Source: Gammaproteobacteria bacterium
GTDB lineage: Bacteria > Pseudomonadota > Gammaproteobacteria > Burkholderiales > Rhodocyclaceae
Assembly: GCA_018819515.1 (NCBI GenBank)
Contig: JAHJPX010000001.1
Location: forward strand, 1-56,740
Direction of reading: 5' to 3'
DNA: 56,740 nt
Made by a program: the position numbers and the translations under genes. Positions 1 through 7,659 of the stretch are shown one piece after another. How positions within the stretch are numbered: the stretch's first letter is position 1; each line of letters starts with the position of its first letter. The notes beneath the pieces were generated by a model. It did no database searches. It had not been told where the DNA came from and saw only the letters and a program-made list of their open reading frames with translations.

Positions 1-281
1 ACCAGTGTTGATGCCTGCCCTGCCAAGTGCACACCACCGGGGCCCGGCACGAGGGCGATGAACGGAGCCTCCGACCCCGATTCGATCCAGGCTCCGGATT
101 CGATTGGGGGATGCGGATTCAGCGAACGGTCGGTCATGCGTATAGCACTAACTCTACCTGCTCCTTCACTAGCCTCGGTCTCCAGCCTTTCCAAGGCAAC
201 CTGCAACAAGAAGTGCGCGCCATCAACTGCGGCGTCTTCGATATCTCGGGTAAACCTCCAGCCATGATCGAGTGGGAGCAA
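1..281 (-). CDS. Partial ORF running off the left edge, function unknown
   Basis: On the minus strand a frame stays open from a TTG at 281 to the window edge (about 93 codons, no stop reached). The product is hydrophilic and acidic (for example TRDIEDAAVDG and ALERLETEASEG) and I recognise no family. The same frame extends up to an ATG at 323, 16 bases after the lipoprotein stop, but a TGA at 302-300 interrupts it. That TGA lies inside repeat copy 1, where the repeat normally reads Pro-Arg-Leu. Either translation starts below the TGA at a weak start with no clear Shine-Dalgarno, or this is a decayed gene once cotranscribed with the lipoprotein. Only the open frame supports coding. Confidence 0.3.
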   Translation of the reverse strand, partial: MLPLDHGWRFTRDIEDAAVDGAHFLLQVALERLETEASEGAGRVSAIRMTDRSLNPHPPIESGAWIESGSEAPFIALVPGPGGVHLAGQASTL

Positions 282-291
282 ATCCCACTCG
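269..291. other. Hairpin beside repeat copy 1
   Basis: Perfect 9-bp inverted repeat CGAGTGGGA (269-277) and TCCCACTCG (283-291) with loop GCAAA. It lies downstream of the lipoprotein stop and touches repeat copy 1. There is no T-run on either side, so it is not a standard intrinsic terminator. Confidence 0.5.
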
Positions 292-314
292 AAAGTCAGT
301 CATGGCAGTACGCC
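291..314 (-). repeat. Dispersed 24-bp motif, copy 1
   Basis: Matches the motif at 19 of 24 positions, the weakest accepted copy. It starts 25 bases past the lipoprotein stop and points the same way as that gene. In the frame of the left-edge ORF it would read GVLP-stop-LTF, where earP copy 10 reads GVLPRLTF. Confidence 0.7.
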
Positions 315-339
315 AAGCGGCATAGACCGGCTTGCCGAA

Positions 340-888
340 TCACTGCTCGTTGGCGCTGTGAATGATCCAGATCAGGTTGAATTCGGAGGCACCCCATCCC
401 CCTTGCTGGGAGAAGATCAGGCGGCCTTGGCCTTTGTAGACCGCCTCTTGGCGCCAGCGATCGGCACCGTGGTAGAACGGAATGTGTGCCTTACCCGTGG
501 GGTAGCTCGATTGACCTGACGGCGGTCCGATCAGGCGATAGACTTCATCGGTTGACATGCCGATCTTGAGCTTGGCGAACTTGCTTCCCCGCGCGGGGAT
601 TCCGGAGATTTCGCCTTCCCAGTCGTTGATGCCTTTGACTAGGGTGCCCTGTCCGGCTTCGACCTTGCTTGAATCAGTGACAGGCTTGTTCTTGGAAAGA
701 TTGTATTGGCCATTCGCCATCGGCGCGGCCGCAACCGGGGCAGGCGCCTCGGCTTTCTTGGGCGCTGGCTGCGCTTGTTGGGCGGGTTCGGAAGGCTTGC
801 TCTCGTTGGTCATGCAGCCGGCAAGGCCGATGCCGCATACGAGGAAAGAGGTCAGCAGGGAGCTCAGTACAGGTTTGCGATATTTCAT
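340..888 (-). CDS. BamE/SmpA-like lipoprotein
   Basis: Predicted 182-residue envelope lipoprotein. ATG 888 is chosen over upstream in-frame starts because it puts a short basic N-terminus and a hydrophobic run directly before lipobox LAGC, with the lipidated Cys at residue 25. A Pro/Ala/Gln-rich linker follows (about 35-60). The C-terminal domain has the SmpA/OmlA (BamE) pattern LKIGMSTDEVYRLIGPPSG. BamE-type proteins support outer-membrane protein assembly, but this domain occurs in many small lipoproteins, so a BamE role is not established. The gene diverges from ppdK. A hairpin and repeat copy 1 follow its stop. Confidence 0.8.
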   Translation of the reverse strand: MKYRKPVLSSLLTSFLVCGIGLAGCMTNESKPSEPAQQAQPAPKKAEAPAPVAAAPMANGQYNLSKNKPVTDSSKVEAGQGTLVKGINDWEGEISGIPARGSKFAKLKIGMSTDEVYRLIGPPSGQSSYPTGKAHIPFYHGADRWRQEAVYKGQGRLIFSQQGGWGASEFNLIWIIHSANEQ

Positions 889-1070
889 GGCGGTCGGAAA
901 ATTGCGCGAGTTGTTGAAGGGGAAAACGAATACTAACTCCTTCGGTAAGACAGTGCCATCAGCATTCCAGACAGCGGTCGGGAGCGCTTCTTTTGACAAA
1001 GAGCAGTACCCGGAAGGCCGAGTTTCTGCTATGTTTTCATAGATAATCCACATAGCCTGAGGGAGCAGAC
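889..1070. promoter_or_regulatory. Divergent promoter region, lipoprotein / ppdK
   Basis: 182 bases between two divergent genes. On the plus side a TTGACA lies at 993-998 without a well-spaced -10, and a GATAAT at 1042-1047 could be the ppdK -10 but lacks a good -35. GGGAG at 1061-1065 is the ppdK ribosome binding site. I cannot assign exact promoters. Confidence 0.35.
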
Positions 1071-3848
1071 ATGGTCAAGCAGTACGTTTTTTCTTTCGAG
1101 GAAGGTGACGGCAAGAACAAGTTGCTTCTGGGCGGCAAAGGGGCAAACCTTTGCGAAATGACTCAGATCGGCTTGGCGGTCCCGCCAGGCTTCACGGTGA
1201 GCACCGAAGCTTGTCTAGCCTATCTCGAAAAAGGAAGCCTGCCCAGCGGGCTTTGGGACACCATCAAGCAGTACGTGGCCGACTTGGAGAAAAAAACGGG
1301 CAAGGGTTTTGGTTCCAACGAAAAACCCTTGCTGGTTTCGGTTCGTTCCGGCTCCGCGATGTCAATGCCGGGCATGATGGATACCATCCTCAATCTGGGA
1401 CTCAATGAGGAGTCGATCAAGGGGCTCATCAAGCAGACCAAGAACGAACGCTTCGCCTGGGATGCGTATCGGCGTTTCATTCAGCTCTTTGGAAAAATCG
1501 CCCTGAACATCGCCGACGAGCATTTCGACGAAAAGATGGCAGAGATCAAGACCAAGTACGCGGCCCGTCAGGACGTGGATCTCAAAGCCGAACACCTCAA
1601 GGAACTGACGGAAGCGTTTCTGGCTATCGTGCTTAGCCATTCCGGTAAGCCATTTCCGCAGGATCCATACGAACAGTTGGAGATTTCGCTCAAGGCGGTG
1701 TTTCGCTCATGGAACGGCAAGCGCGCGATCGACTATCGCAAACAGTTCAAGATCACACCGGCCATGGCCAACGGGACGGCGGTCAACGTTTGCACCATGG
1801 TCTTTGGCAACATGGGCAACGATTCCGGTACGGGGGTCGGCTTTACACGCAACCCTGGTACCGGCGAGAACCAGATTTATGGGGAATATCTGGTCAATGC
1901 CCAAGGCGAGGATGTCGTCGCCGGTATTCGTACGCCAAAGCCGATCGCCGAGATGGCAGCGGAAATGCCGGAGATCTACGCGCAGTTGATTGAACTGCAC
2001 AACCGCTTGGAGTCCCATTACAAGGAAGTTCAGGACTTCGAGTTCACCATCGAGAAAGGCAAGCTCTACTGCTTGCAGACGCGTAATGGCAAGATGAACG
2101 CGCGCGCGATGGTGCGCACGTCGGTGGAAATGGTTAACGATGGACTCATTTCGCGCGAGAAGGCGTTGTTGCGGGTCGAGCCCGCTGTCCTGGAGCAGTT
2201 GCTGGTGCCGCAGATGGCACCCAATTTCAAGGGAAAATCGCTGGCCCAGGGTCTGCCGGCCTCACCGGGCGCGGCCTCCGGCCATATCGTCTTCGATGCC
2301 GACACTGCCGAAATTCGTGGCCGTGCCGGGGAAAAGATCATTCTGGTACGCGAGGAAACCAAGCCCGAGGATATCCACGGCTTTTTCCAGGCCCAGGGCA
2401 TTCTCACCAGTCGGGGCGGCAAGACCTCGCACGCGGCGGTCGTTGCGCGCGGCATGGGCAAACCCTGTGTTTCCGGTTGTGAGGCAATCCATATCGACGA
2501 CGTGATGCGCAAGGCGACGATAGGCGACACCACGTTGCACGAAGGTGATGTTGTGACTATCGACGGCGGTACCGGTCACGTCTATTCAGGCGAGGTGCCG
2601 ACCGTCGAGCCAGAGTTTTCTCCCGAACTGAACGTATTGCTCGACTGGGCGGACCAGGTCGCGCGCCTGGAAGTACGCGCCAATGCCGATACGCCGATCG
2701 ATGCCGCCAAGGCACGCGCTTTCGGCGCCAAGGGCATCGGCCTGTGTCGGACCGAACGCATGTTCAACAGTACCGACCGCCTGCCCATCGTCCAGGAGAT
2801 GATCCTCGCTGAATCGCTGGAAGAACGTCAGGCGGCGCTGGATCGCCTGCTGCCCATTCAGCGCAACGATTTCAAGGGCATCTTCAAGGCCATGAAGGGC
2901 ATGCCGGTGACGGTACGCCTGCTCGATCCGCCGATGCATGAATTTTTGCCGACGGCGGCGCAACTGGAACTTGAAATTACCCATCTGCGCCATCTGAAGG
3001 ACACCATCAAGGGTATCGAGGAATTGCCGGATACGCTCAAACTCCTGAATCCGGCCCTGCACCAGAAGTACGCTGATGGACTTGGGCGACTCAACGAGGC
3101 GCTGGATGTATTCAAGGAGTCGCATCTCGAAGAGGACGTCATCGTCAAGAAGGAAAAGACGTTACGCAAAGTGCGCGCCATGGCGGAAGTGAACCCCATG
3201 CTTGGGCATCGCGGCGTCAGGCTCGGTATCACATATCCGGAAATCTACTCGATGCAGATCCAGGCGGTTCTCGAAGCAGCTGCCTTGTGCGCCAAGGAAG
3301 GTATCGCGGTCAATCCGGAAATCATGGTGCCGCAGGTGGCGACCGTCGAGGAACTGGAGCGTATCAAGAGTTACGTCGACCGAATCCACAAGATTGTCGA
3401 GCTGACCCAAGGCATCGACGTCCAGTTCAAGTTCGGGTCCATGCTCGAAGTCGTCCGAGCCTGCATGCGTGCCGGGCGGATGGCGAAAATGGCCGAGTTC
3501 TTCTCGTTCGGCACCAACGACCTTACCCAGGCGACGTTCTCATTCTCACGTGAAGATGCGGAAAACAAGTTCTTACCCGCGTATAACGAGACCGGTATTT
3601 TGCAGGACAATCCGTTTGAGGTACTCGATCAGAAGGGCGTTGGCGAAGTCATGAAGATTGCGGTCAGGTTGGGACGCGAAACGAACCCCGAACTCAAGAT
3701 TGGCATTTGTGGCGAACACGGTGGCCACCCTGCTTCCATAGAGTTCTGCCACGAACTCGGACTGACCTACGTTTCGTGCTCCGGCCCGCGCGTGCCGATT
3801 GCCCGGTTGGCGGCGGCTCAGGCGCAACTGAAACATGCCGGCAAGTAA
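1071..3848 (+). CDS. ppdK: Pyruvate, phosphate dikinase
   Basis: Interconverts pyruvate, ATP and phosphate with phosphoenolpyruvate, AMP and diphosphate in the cytoplasm, linking glycolysis and gluconeogenesis. The 925-residue product is about the usual length. An N-terminal ATP-grasp domain (GGKGANLCEM near residue 22, VRSGSAMSMPGMMDT near 90) is followed by the phosphohistidine domain with GGKTSHAAVVARGMG (catalytic His about 454) and a C-terminal TIM-barrel with KFGSMLEVVRA and GICGEHGGHPAS (Cys about 879). This is a PPDK rather than a PEP synthase architecture. ATG 1071 has GGGAG upstream. A response regulator follows 26 bases downstream. Confidence 0.97.
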   Translation: MVKQYVFSFEEGDGKNKLLLGGKGANLCEMTQIGLAVPPGFTVSTEACLAYLEKGSLPSGLWDTIKQYVADLEKKTGKGFGSNEKPLLVSVRSGSAMSMPGMMDTILNLGLNEESIKGLIKQTKNERFAWDAYRRFIQLFGKIALNIADEHFDEKMAEIKTKYAARQDVDLKAEHLKELTEAFLAIVLSHSGKPFPQDPYEQLEISLKAVFRSWNGKRAIDYRKQFKITPAMANGTAVNVCTMVFGNMGNDSGTGVGFTRNPGTGENQIYGEYLVNAQGEDVVAGIRTPKPIAEMAAEMPEIYAQLIELHNRLESHYKEVQDFEFTIEKGKLYCLQTRNGKMNARAMVRTSVEMVNDGLISREKALLRVEPAVLEQLLVPQMAPNFKGKSLAQGLPASPGAASGHIVFDADTAEIRGRAGEKIILVREETKPEDIHGFFQAQGILTSRGGKTSHAAVVARGMGKPCVSGCEAIHIDDVMRKATIGDTTLHEGDVVTIDGGTGHVYSGEVPTVEPEFSPELNVLLDWADQVARLEVRANADTPIDAAKARAFGAKGIGLCRTERMFNSTDRLPIVQEMILAESLEERQAALDRLLPIQRNDFKGIFKAMKGMPVTVRLLDPPMHEFLPTAAQLELEITHLRHLKDTIKGIEELPDTLKLLNPALHQKYADGLGRLNEALDVFKESHLEEDVIVKKEKTLRKVRAMAEVNPMLGHRGVRLGITYPEIYSMQIQAVLEAAALCAKEGIAVNPEIMVPQVATVEELERIKSYVDRIHKIVELTQGIDVQFKFGSMLEVVRACMRAGRMAKMAEFFSFGTNDLTQATFSFSREDAENKFLPAYNETGILQDNPFEVLDQKGVGEVMKIAVRLGRETNPELKIGICGEHGGHPASIEFCHELGLTYVSCSGPRVPIARLAAAQAQLKHAGK

Positions 3849-3874
3849 TATGCATCGATAGGCAAGGAGAAATC

Positions 3875-4420
3875 ATGGGGATCTACGACCGGATTCGGGA
3901 AATGCTGCTGGCCAATGAGAGAAAGGAGGCTGTTACCGAGCCGTTGCCGACTCGAGCCCCCGTCATTCCCATTGAGCGCCGAACGCGTACCCGTGTAAAC
4001 GCCCGTCGTGGCACCAGTGTCTTGATTGTGGATGACTCCAAGACCATCGTGGTCGCGCTGAGCCGGATGCTTCAGCCGAGCGGTTTTCTGATCAGCGAGG
4101 CCTTTGACGGCGAAACGGGGGTGGCGATGGCGCGTGCATCGCGCCCGAACCTCATATTCCTCGATATTGTCATGCCCGGTCTGAACGGTTTTGCCGCGCT
4201 GCGCGCGTTGCGTCGCGATCCCGAAACTCAGGATGTTCCCGTCATCATGATGAGCGGCAACGAACATGCCACCGAACAGTTCTTCGGCAGCAGGATTCCT
4301 GCCGACGACTTTATGAAGAAGCCGTTTTCCCGGCTGGAAGTGTTTGCTCGAATTCAGGGGCTGTTGGACGATCAATTCGTGCCGCAACGTCGGGTTGCCG
4401 CGGGCGCTCGCCGGTTCTAG
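3875..4420 (+). CDS. Single-domain response regulator
   Basis: 181-residue CheY-like protein. ATG 3875 is preferred because AAGGAGA lies just upstream; the long in-frame extension overlaps ppdK. A 45-residue charged N-terminal tail precedes the receiver domain: acidic pair in LIVDDSKT, phosphoacceptor Asp about 96 in IFLDIVMPG, Thr/Ser switch in MMSGN, conserved Lys about 147 in MKKPF. There is no output domain, so it probably signals by protein contact, as PilG/PilH or CheY do. No kinase gene lies nearby. It may be cotranscribed with ppdK and tadA, but a link to PEP metabolism is not shown. Confidence 0.88.
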   Translation: MGIYDRIREMLLANERKEAVTEPLPTRAPVIPIERRTRTRVNARRGTSVLIVDDSKTIVVALSRMLQPSGFLISEAFDGETGVAMARASRPNLIFLDIVMPGLNGFAALRALRRDPETQDVPVIMMSGNEHATEQFFGSRIPADDFMKKPFSRLEVFARIQGLLDDQFVPQRRVAAGARRF

Positions 4421-4430
4421 AGCCAGGCCG

Positions 4431-4904
4431 TTGGATTCTTCTGTCGATGAACTGTACATGCGGGCGGCGCTGGATCTCGCCCACGAAGCCGCTGCCGCCG
4501 ATGAGGTTCCGGTGGGAGCGGTGGTGGTCGTGGCGGGGGAGATCGTCGGCAGGGGATTCAATCAGCCGATCCTGCGCGGAGATCCGACTGCGCACGCCGA
4601 AATCGTTGCCTTGCGCGCTGCCGCCGATCGACTCGGCAACTATCGCCTTCCCGGTAGCACGCTGTACGTGACGCTGGAGCCTTGCATCATGTGTTCGGGG
4701 GCGATCATGCATGCGCGGGTGGAGCGAGTCGTGTTTGGCGCCCTCGATCCAAAAACCGGCGCTGCGGGTAGCGTCGTCGATCTGTACGCCGAGGAACGTC
4801 TGAATCATCACACCGAGATTCAGGGGGGCGTGCTGGCCGAAGAATGCGGCGCAATACTGTCCGCATTCTTCGCGGCAAGGCGGACGAAAACCCAGATAGC
4901 CTGA
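4431..4904 (+). CDS. tadA: tRNA-specific adenosine deaminase
   Basis: Deaminates A34 to inosine in the wobble position of tRNA-Arg(ACG). Zinc-dependent cytidine-deaminase fold: HAE (His about 54, Glu proton shuttle) and PCIMCSGA supply the three zinc ligands. The 157-residue length fits the family. TTG 4431 is chosen because it gives the usual N-terminus, with DELYMRAALDLA directly before the EVPVGAVVV strand. ATG 4458 is the alternative and would remove the start of helix 1. It lies ten bases after the response regulator, and its TGA abuts the ATG of the next gene. Confidence 0.93.
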   Translation: MDSSVDELYMRAALDLAHEAAAADEVPVGAVVVVAGEIVGRGFNQPILRGDPTAHAEIVALRAAADRLGNYRLPGSTLYVTLEPCIMCSGAIMHARVERVVFGALDPKTGAAGSVVDLYAEERLNHHTEIQGGVLAEECGAILSAFFAARRTKTQIA

Positions 4905-5804
4905 ATGAGAATCTGGATTAGTATTCAACTCCAGTGCATTGAATTATATAGTGATAATTCAGTTCTTATGCGCCGCTATCCGGTCTCGACCGCAGCCAAC
5001 GGGACTGGCGAAATCAATGGCAGCTTCAGGACGCCGCGCGGACGGCACATCGTTCGCGCCAAGATAGGCGCAGGTGCGCCGGAGAATTCCGTGTTCGTCC
5101 GGCGGCGGCCGACCGGCGAGATTTGGTCGCCGGATCTCGCGGCAGCACATCAGGGGCGCGACTGGATATTGACCCGGATTCTCTGGCTGTCGGGGCGCGA
5201 GCGGGGCATCAACCGGTTGGGGCAGGTCGACACAATGCGTCGTCATATCTACATTCATGGTAGCCCCGATACGGTCGAGATGGGACGTCCGGGTTCGATC
5301 GGGTGTATCCGCATGCGCAACCGCGATGTCGTCGATCTCTTCGATCTCGTGCCGCCGTACACGCCCGTGGATATCGTGGAATTTGGTGTCGAGGACGCCG
5401 ATTGGGAGCAATTGGGTCCATTGGCCGGGCCGATCCGCCAGGCGGTGTTCGTTGGCGAGCAGGGTGTTCCCGCCGAAATGGAGTGGGATCGCTGGGATGC
5501 GCTCAGTCATCATGCGGTGGCGCGCGGCCCGGATGGCCGCGCCATGGGTACCGGGCGCCTGTTGCCAGATGGTCGCATCGGACGCATGGCGGTCCTGAAA
5601 GAGTGGCGCGGCAAGGGGGTCGGCACACTGCTGTTGCTGCACCTGATGGAAGCTGCTCGCCAGCGCGGTATCGATCAAATCGCCCTCCATGCCCAGATTT
5701 CTGCCGAGCCGTTCTACCGGCGTTTCGACTTTGTCCCGAATGGCGACGAGTTCATAGAGGCGGGGATTCCGCACGTCCTAATGACGCGGCGTCTGTCCGC
5801 CTGA
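4905..5804 (+). CDS. L,D-transpeptidase (YkuD) domain fused to GNAT acetyltransferase
   Basis: 299 residues with two domains. Residues 1-150 are a YkuD-type domain: GEINGSFRTPRGRH, IHGSPDTVEMGRPGSIGC with catalytic Cys about 134, then IRMRNRDVVDLFD. Residues 150-299 are a GNAT acetyltransferase with the acetyl-CoA loop EWRGKGVGTLLL and FYRRFDFVPNGDEF. There is no signal peptide or membrane segment, which is odd for a peptidoglycan crosslinking enzyme and suggests a cytoplasmic role. Substrates are unknown. ATG 4905 follows tadA directly. The first 24 codons are strikingly AT-rich and hold an inverted repeat. The 3' end overlaps the opposing NRDE gene by 53 bases. Confidence 0.85.
   Translation: MRIWISIQLQCIELYSDNSVLMRRYPVSTAANGTGEINGSFRTPRGRHIVRAKIGAGAPENSVFVRRRPTGEIWSPDLAAAHQGRDWILTRILWLSGRERGINRLGQVDTMRRHIYIHGSPDTVEMGRPGSIGCIRMRNRDVVDLFDLVPPYTPVDIVEFGVEDADWEQLGPLAGPIRQAVFVGEQGVPAEMEWDRWDALSHHAVARGPDGRAMGTGRLLPDGRIGRMAVLKEWRGKGVGTLLLLHLMEAARQRGIDQIALHAQISAEPFYRRFDFVPNGDEFIEAGIPHVLMTRRLSA
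4940..4961. repeat. AT-rich inverted repeat in the YkuD-GNAT gene
   Basis: TGAATTAT (4940-4947), loop ATAGTG, ATAATTCA (4954-4961), inside a roughly 70-bp AT-rich patch at the 5' end of the gene. It could be an operator or transcript hairpin. No assignment is possible from sequence alone. Confidence 0.4.
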
Positions 5805-6549
5805 AGCGGAAGCGACTGCGGCCACCCGCTATCCCGCCAGTGAGCCAGGTCTGCTCGTCGAATATTGGCGTATCGCCACGGCTGACTATCAACACCGTCG
5901 AGCTACGGGTGCCGTAGCTTGGTGCTTTGACGAACGCTGCGGACAGCAGGCGTTCCCATTCCAGACTGACGCCCGTGCGCGGCAGCGCAGCGTCGGCGTG
6001 GACGGCGTCGTCGCGCAGCAGTTCGAACAGGGGCGCGGTAGCGGGCAGGGCGGCCAATGCTAGCGAAAGTGATGATTTCGCCGCTTGGACCTTCGGCCAG
6101 GGCGTATCGAGCAGGTGGTTGGAAAGGCCGTAAATGCCGGCGCCCAGAGATCGCAGCTCATCGCCGACACTCGAATAGCAGGCCAGTGATTGTCTGTCGC
6201 CGACGAGAAGATTGAACGGATTGTAGCGGTCCGCTTCGGCGCGTTTCCATTCCAGCCACGCTTGCGGTTCCTCGCTGGCGGCCAGGAATTCGGCTACCAG
6301 TTCTCCGCGGGAGGTCCGGTTTTCCTTATGAAGGCCGGGATTGCGGAAGTTGGTCAGCGCCGCGAAGCGGCCCGAGCGGGTGACGCCCATCCACGTTCCA
6401 CCGTCCCGCAGGTCTCGGCCCGCCAATATCTGTCCGCCGCGCCAGAACGCGGCCGGGGCGGTCGGGCGGCTGAAGAACTCGTCGCGATTGGCGGCGACTA
6501 CCAGCGGGTAGGCCGGGTGCGTCTGCCAGGCGACGAGAATCAGACACAT
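5752..6549 (-). CDS. NRDE family protein (TANGO2-like)
   Basis: 265-residue protein of the NRDE/TANGO2 family. N-terminal Cys follows Met (MCLILVAW) as in N-terminal-nucleophile-like folds, and the name-giving AANRDEFFSRP lies at about 17-27. GGTWMGVTRSGRFAALTNFRNP continues the conserved core. Molecular function is poorly defined; homologues are linked to heme and lipid handling. ATG 6549 shares one base with the ygfZ stop (TGATG), so the two are translationally coupled. Repeat copy 2 lies antisense within the C-terminal coding part. The 3' end overlaps the convergent YkuD-GNAT gene. Confidence 0.85.
   Translation of the reverse strand: MCLILVAWQTHPAYPLVVAANRDEFFSRPTAPAAFWRGGQILAGRDLRDGGTWMGVTRSGRFAALTNFRNPGLHKENRTSRGELVAEFLAASEEPQAWLEWKRAEADRYNPFNLLVGDRQSLACYSSVGDELRSLGAGIYGLSNHLLDTPWPKVQAAKSSLSLALAALPATAPLFELLRDDAVHADAALPRTGVSLEWERLLSAAFVKAPSYGTRSSTVLIVSRGDTPIFDEQTWLTGGIAGGRSRFRFRRTDAASLGRAESPPL
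5867..5890 (+). repeat. Dispersed 24-bp motif, copy 2
   Basis: 22 of 24 positions match. It lies 62 bases past the YkuD-GNAT stop and points the same way as that gene, so it is antisense to the NRDE coding sequence, which reads it as VSRGDTP. Confidence 0.85.
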
Positions 6550-7568
6550 CAATCGAGGGTGTAGGGCAGCGTCCCTAAAGTCAGCCGCGGCGGTACGCCG
6601 GGGCCACCCGCAAATACCTCGGCGCCTTCGGCACCGGAGGATTGGGCGACCACTAGGCACTCGTAGCCGCCATCAGGCGAGGGCGCGGTGGTTACCAGGG
6701 CGCCGCAGTGCTGGTCGCCGGATTCTGGAGTAAAGACGTCGGTACCCGGCGGTAGCGCCATGTCCATTCTTGCCCGATACATGCGGCGCTTCACCTTGCC
6801 CAGATACTGTGTGCGGGCGACAATTTCCTGCCCGGGATAGCAGCCCTTGCTGAAGCTGATGCCACTGACAGCCGCAATCTCCATATTGACCATTTGCGGT
6901 ACAAAGGCTTCTTGGGTTGCCTCGACCACGCGCGGTTGCCCGGCTGCGATCTCGCTCCAGCGCCAAGTGGCGGTGCCAGCCGGGCGGGCTTTTCCCGTCA
7001 GTCCTGGCCAAGCATCGCGTGCGGCTTCCGGGGTCAGAGCGACGAGGTAGCGTTGGTCGCCCAGCCCGAGCAATTGTCCACCCGGAACCTCAGCGGTGTG
7101 CATCGTCTCCGGCGCGTGGCCAAAAGCGTCGCTCGCCACGGCCGAAGCCTGCGGCCCCGCTATACCGATGAGAGCAAGGTTTGCATCGGTAAGCGTGACC
7201 TTGCTGCGCAGGATGTACATTGACAGCCGCTTCAGGATTGCTGGCTGGATATCTGCGGAAAGGGCAAGCAGGATATCCGGGCCGTCGTGCCAGATATGAA
7301 ATGTTGCCAGTAGCCTGCCTTTCGGGGTGCAGAGGCCGGCGAACCGGATACCGTCGGCCGAGAGGTTCTTGACGTCGTTGCTGAGCAGGTTGTGCAGGAA
7401 CTCGGCCGCATCTTCGCCGCGGGCGCGAATCACCGCGTAATCGGTCAATGGAACCAGTGCCGCGCCTTCCCGCGCGGCGGCGAGTTCGCCGGGCAGGTCG
7501 CCGAAACTCTCGCCGTCCGGCGCTAGATGGTGGGCAGCAAGAAATTCGGTCCAGCGGGTCAGGCTCAT
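6549..7568 (-). CDS. ygfZ: Folate-binding protein YgfZ
   Basis: 339-residue member of the GcvT-like YgfZ/IBA57 family, which uses tetrahydrofolate to help assemble or repair certain iron-sulfur proteins. The signature KGCYPGQEIVART lies at about residue 240, with the essential Cys. ATG 7568 is preferred over several upstream in-frame starts because GGAG lies eight bases before it and it gives the family N-terminus. The last coding codons are built from repeat copy 3 (GVPPRLTL). It diverges from mltG and overlaps the NRDE start by one base. Confidence 0.93.
   Translation of the reverse strand: MSLTRWTEFLAAHHLAPDGESFGDLPGELAAAREGAALVPLTDYAVIRARGEDAAEFLHNLLSNDVKNLSADGIRFAGLCTPKGRLLATFHIWHDGPDILLALSADIQPAILKRLSMYILRSKVTLTDANLALIGIAGPQASAVASDAFGHAPETMHTAEVPGGQLLGLGDQRYLVALTPEAARDAWPGLTGKARPAGTATWRWSEIAAGQPRVVEATQEAFVPQMVNMEIAAVSGISFSKGCYPGQEIVARTQYLGKVKRRMYRARMDMALPPGTDVFTPESGDQHCGALVTTAPSPDGGYECLVVAQSSGAEGAEVFAGGPGVPPRLTLGTLPYTLD
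6576..6599 (-). repeat. Dispersed 24-bp motif, copy 3
   Basis: 21 of 24 positions match. It lies inside the end of ygfZ in the gene's own orientation and encodes GVPPRLTL, about nine codons before the stop. Confidence 0.85.
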
Positions 7569-7659
7569 GTTGGGATTCTCCGACAGCATTTCGTGGGGTG
7601 TCTGCGTATTATTATGCCCTCCTTTGCAGGCTCGGCGCCGCACCCTCGCCGTGAACACG

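Noticed and set aside
27..365. 112-codon plus-strand ORF at the left edge
   Set aside because: Composition is not protein-like, it covers a hairpin and motif copy 1, and it overlaps the opposite lipoprotein gene.
7128..7148. CTCGCCACGGCC in ygfZ resembling the motif centre
   Set aside because: Lacks the invariant CTGAC and the T-run.
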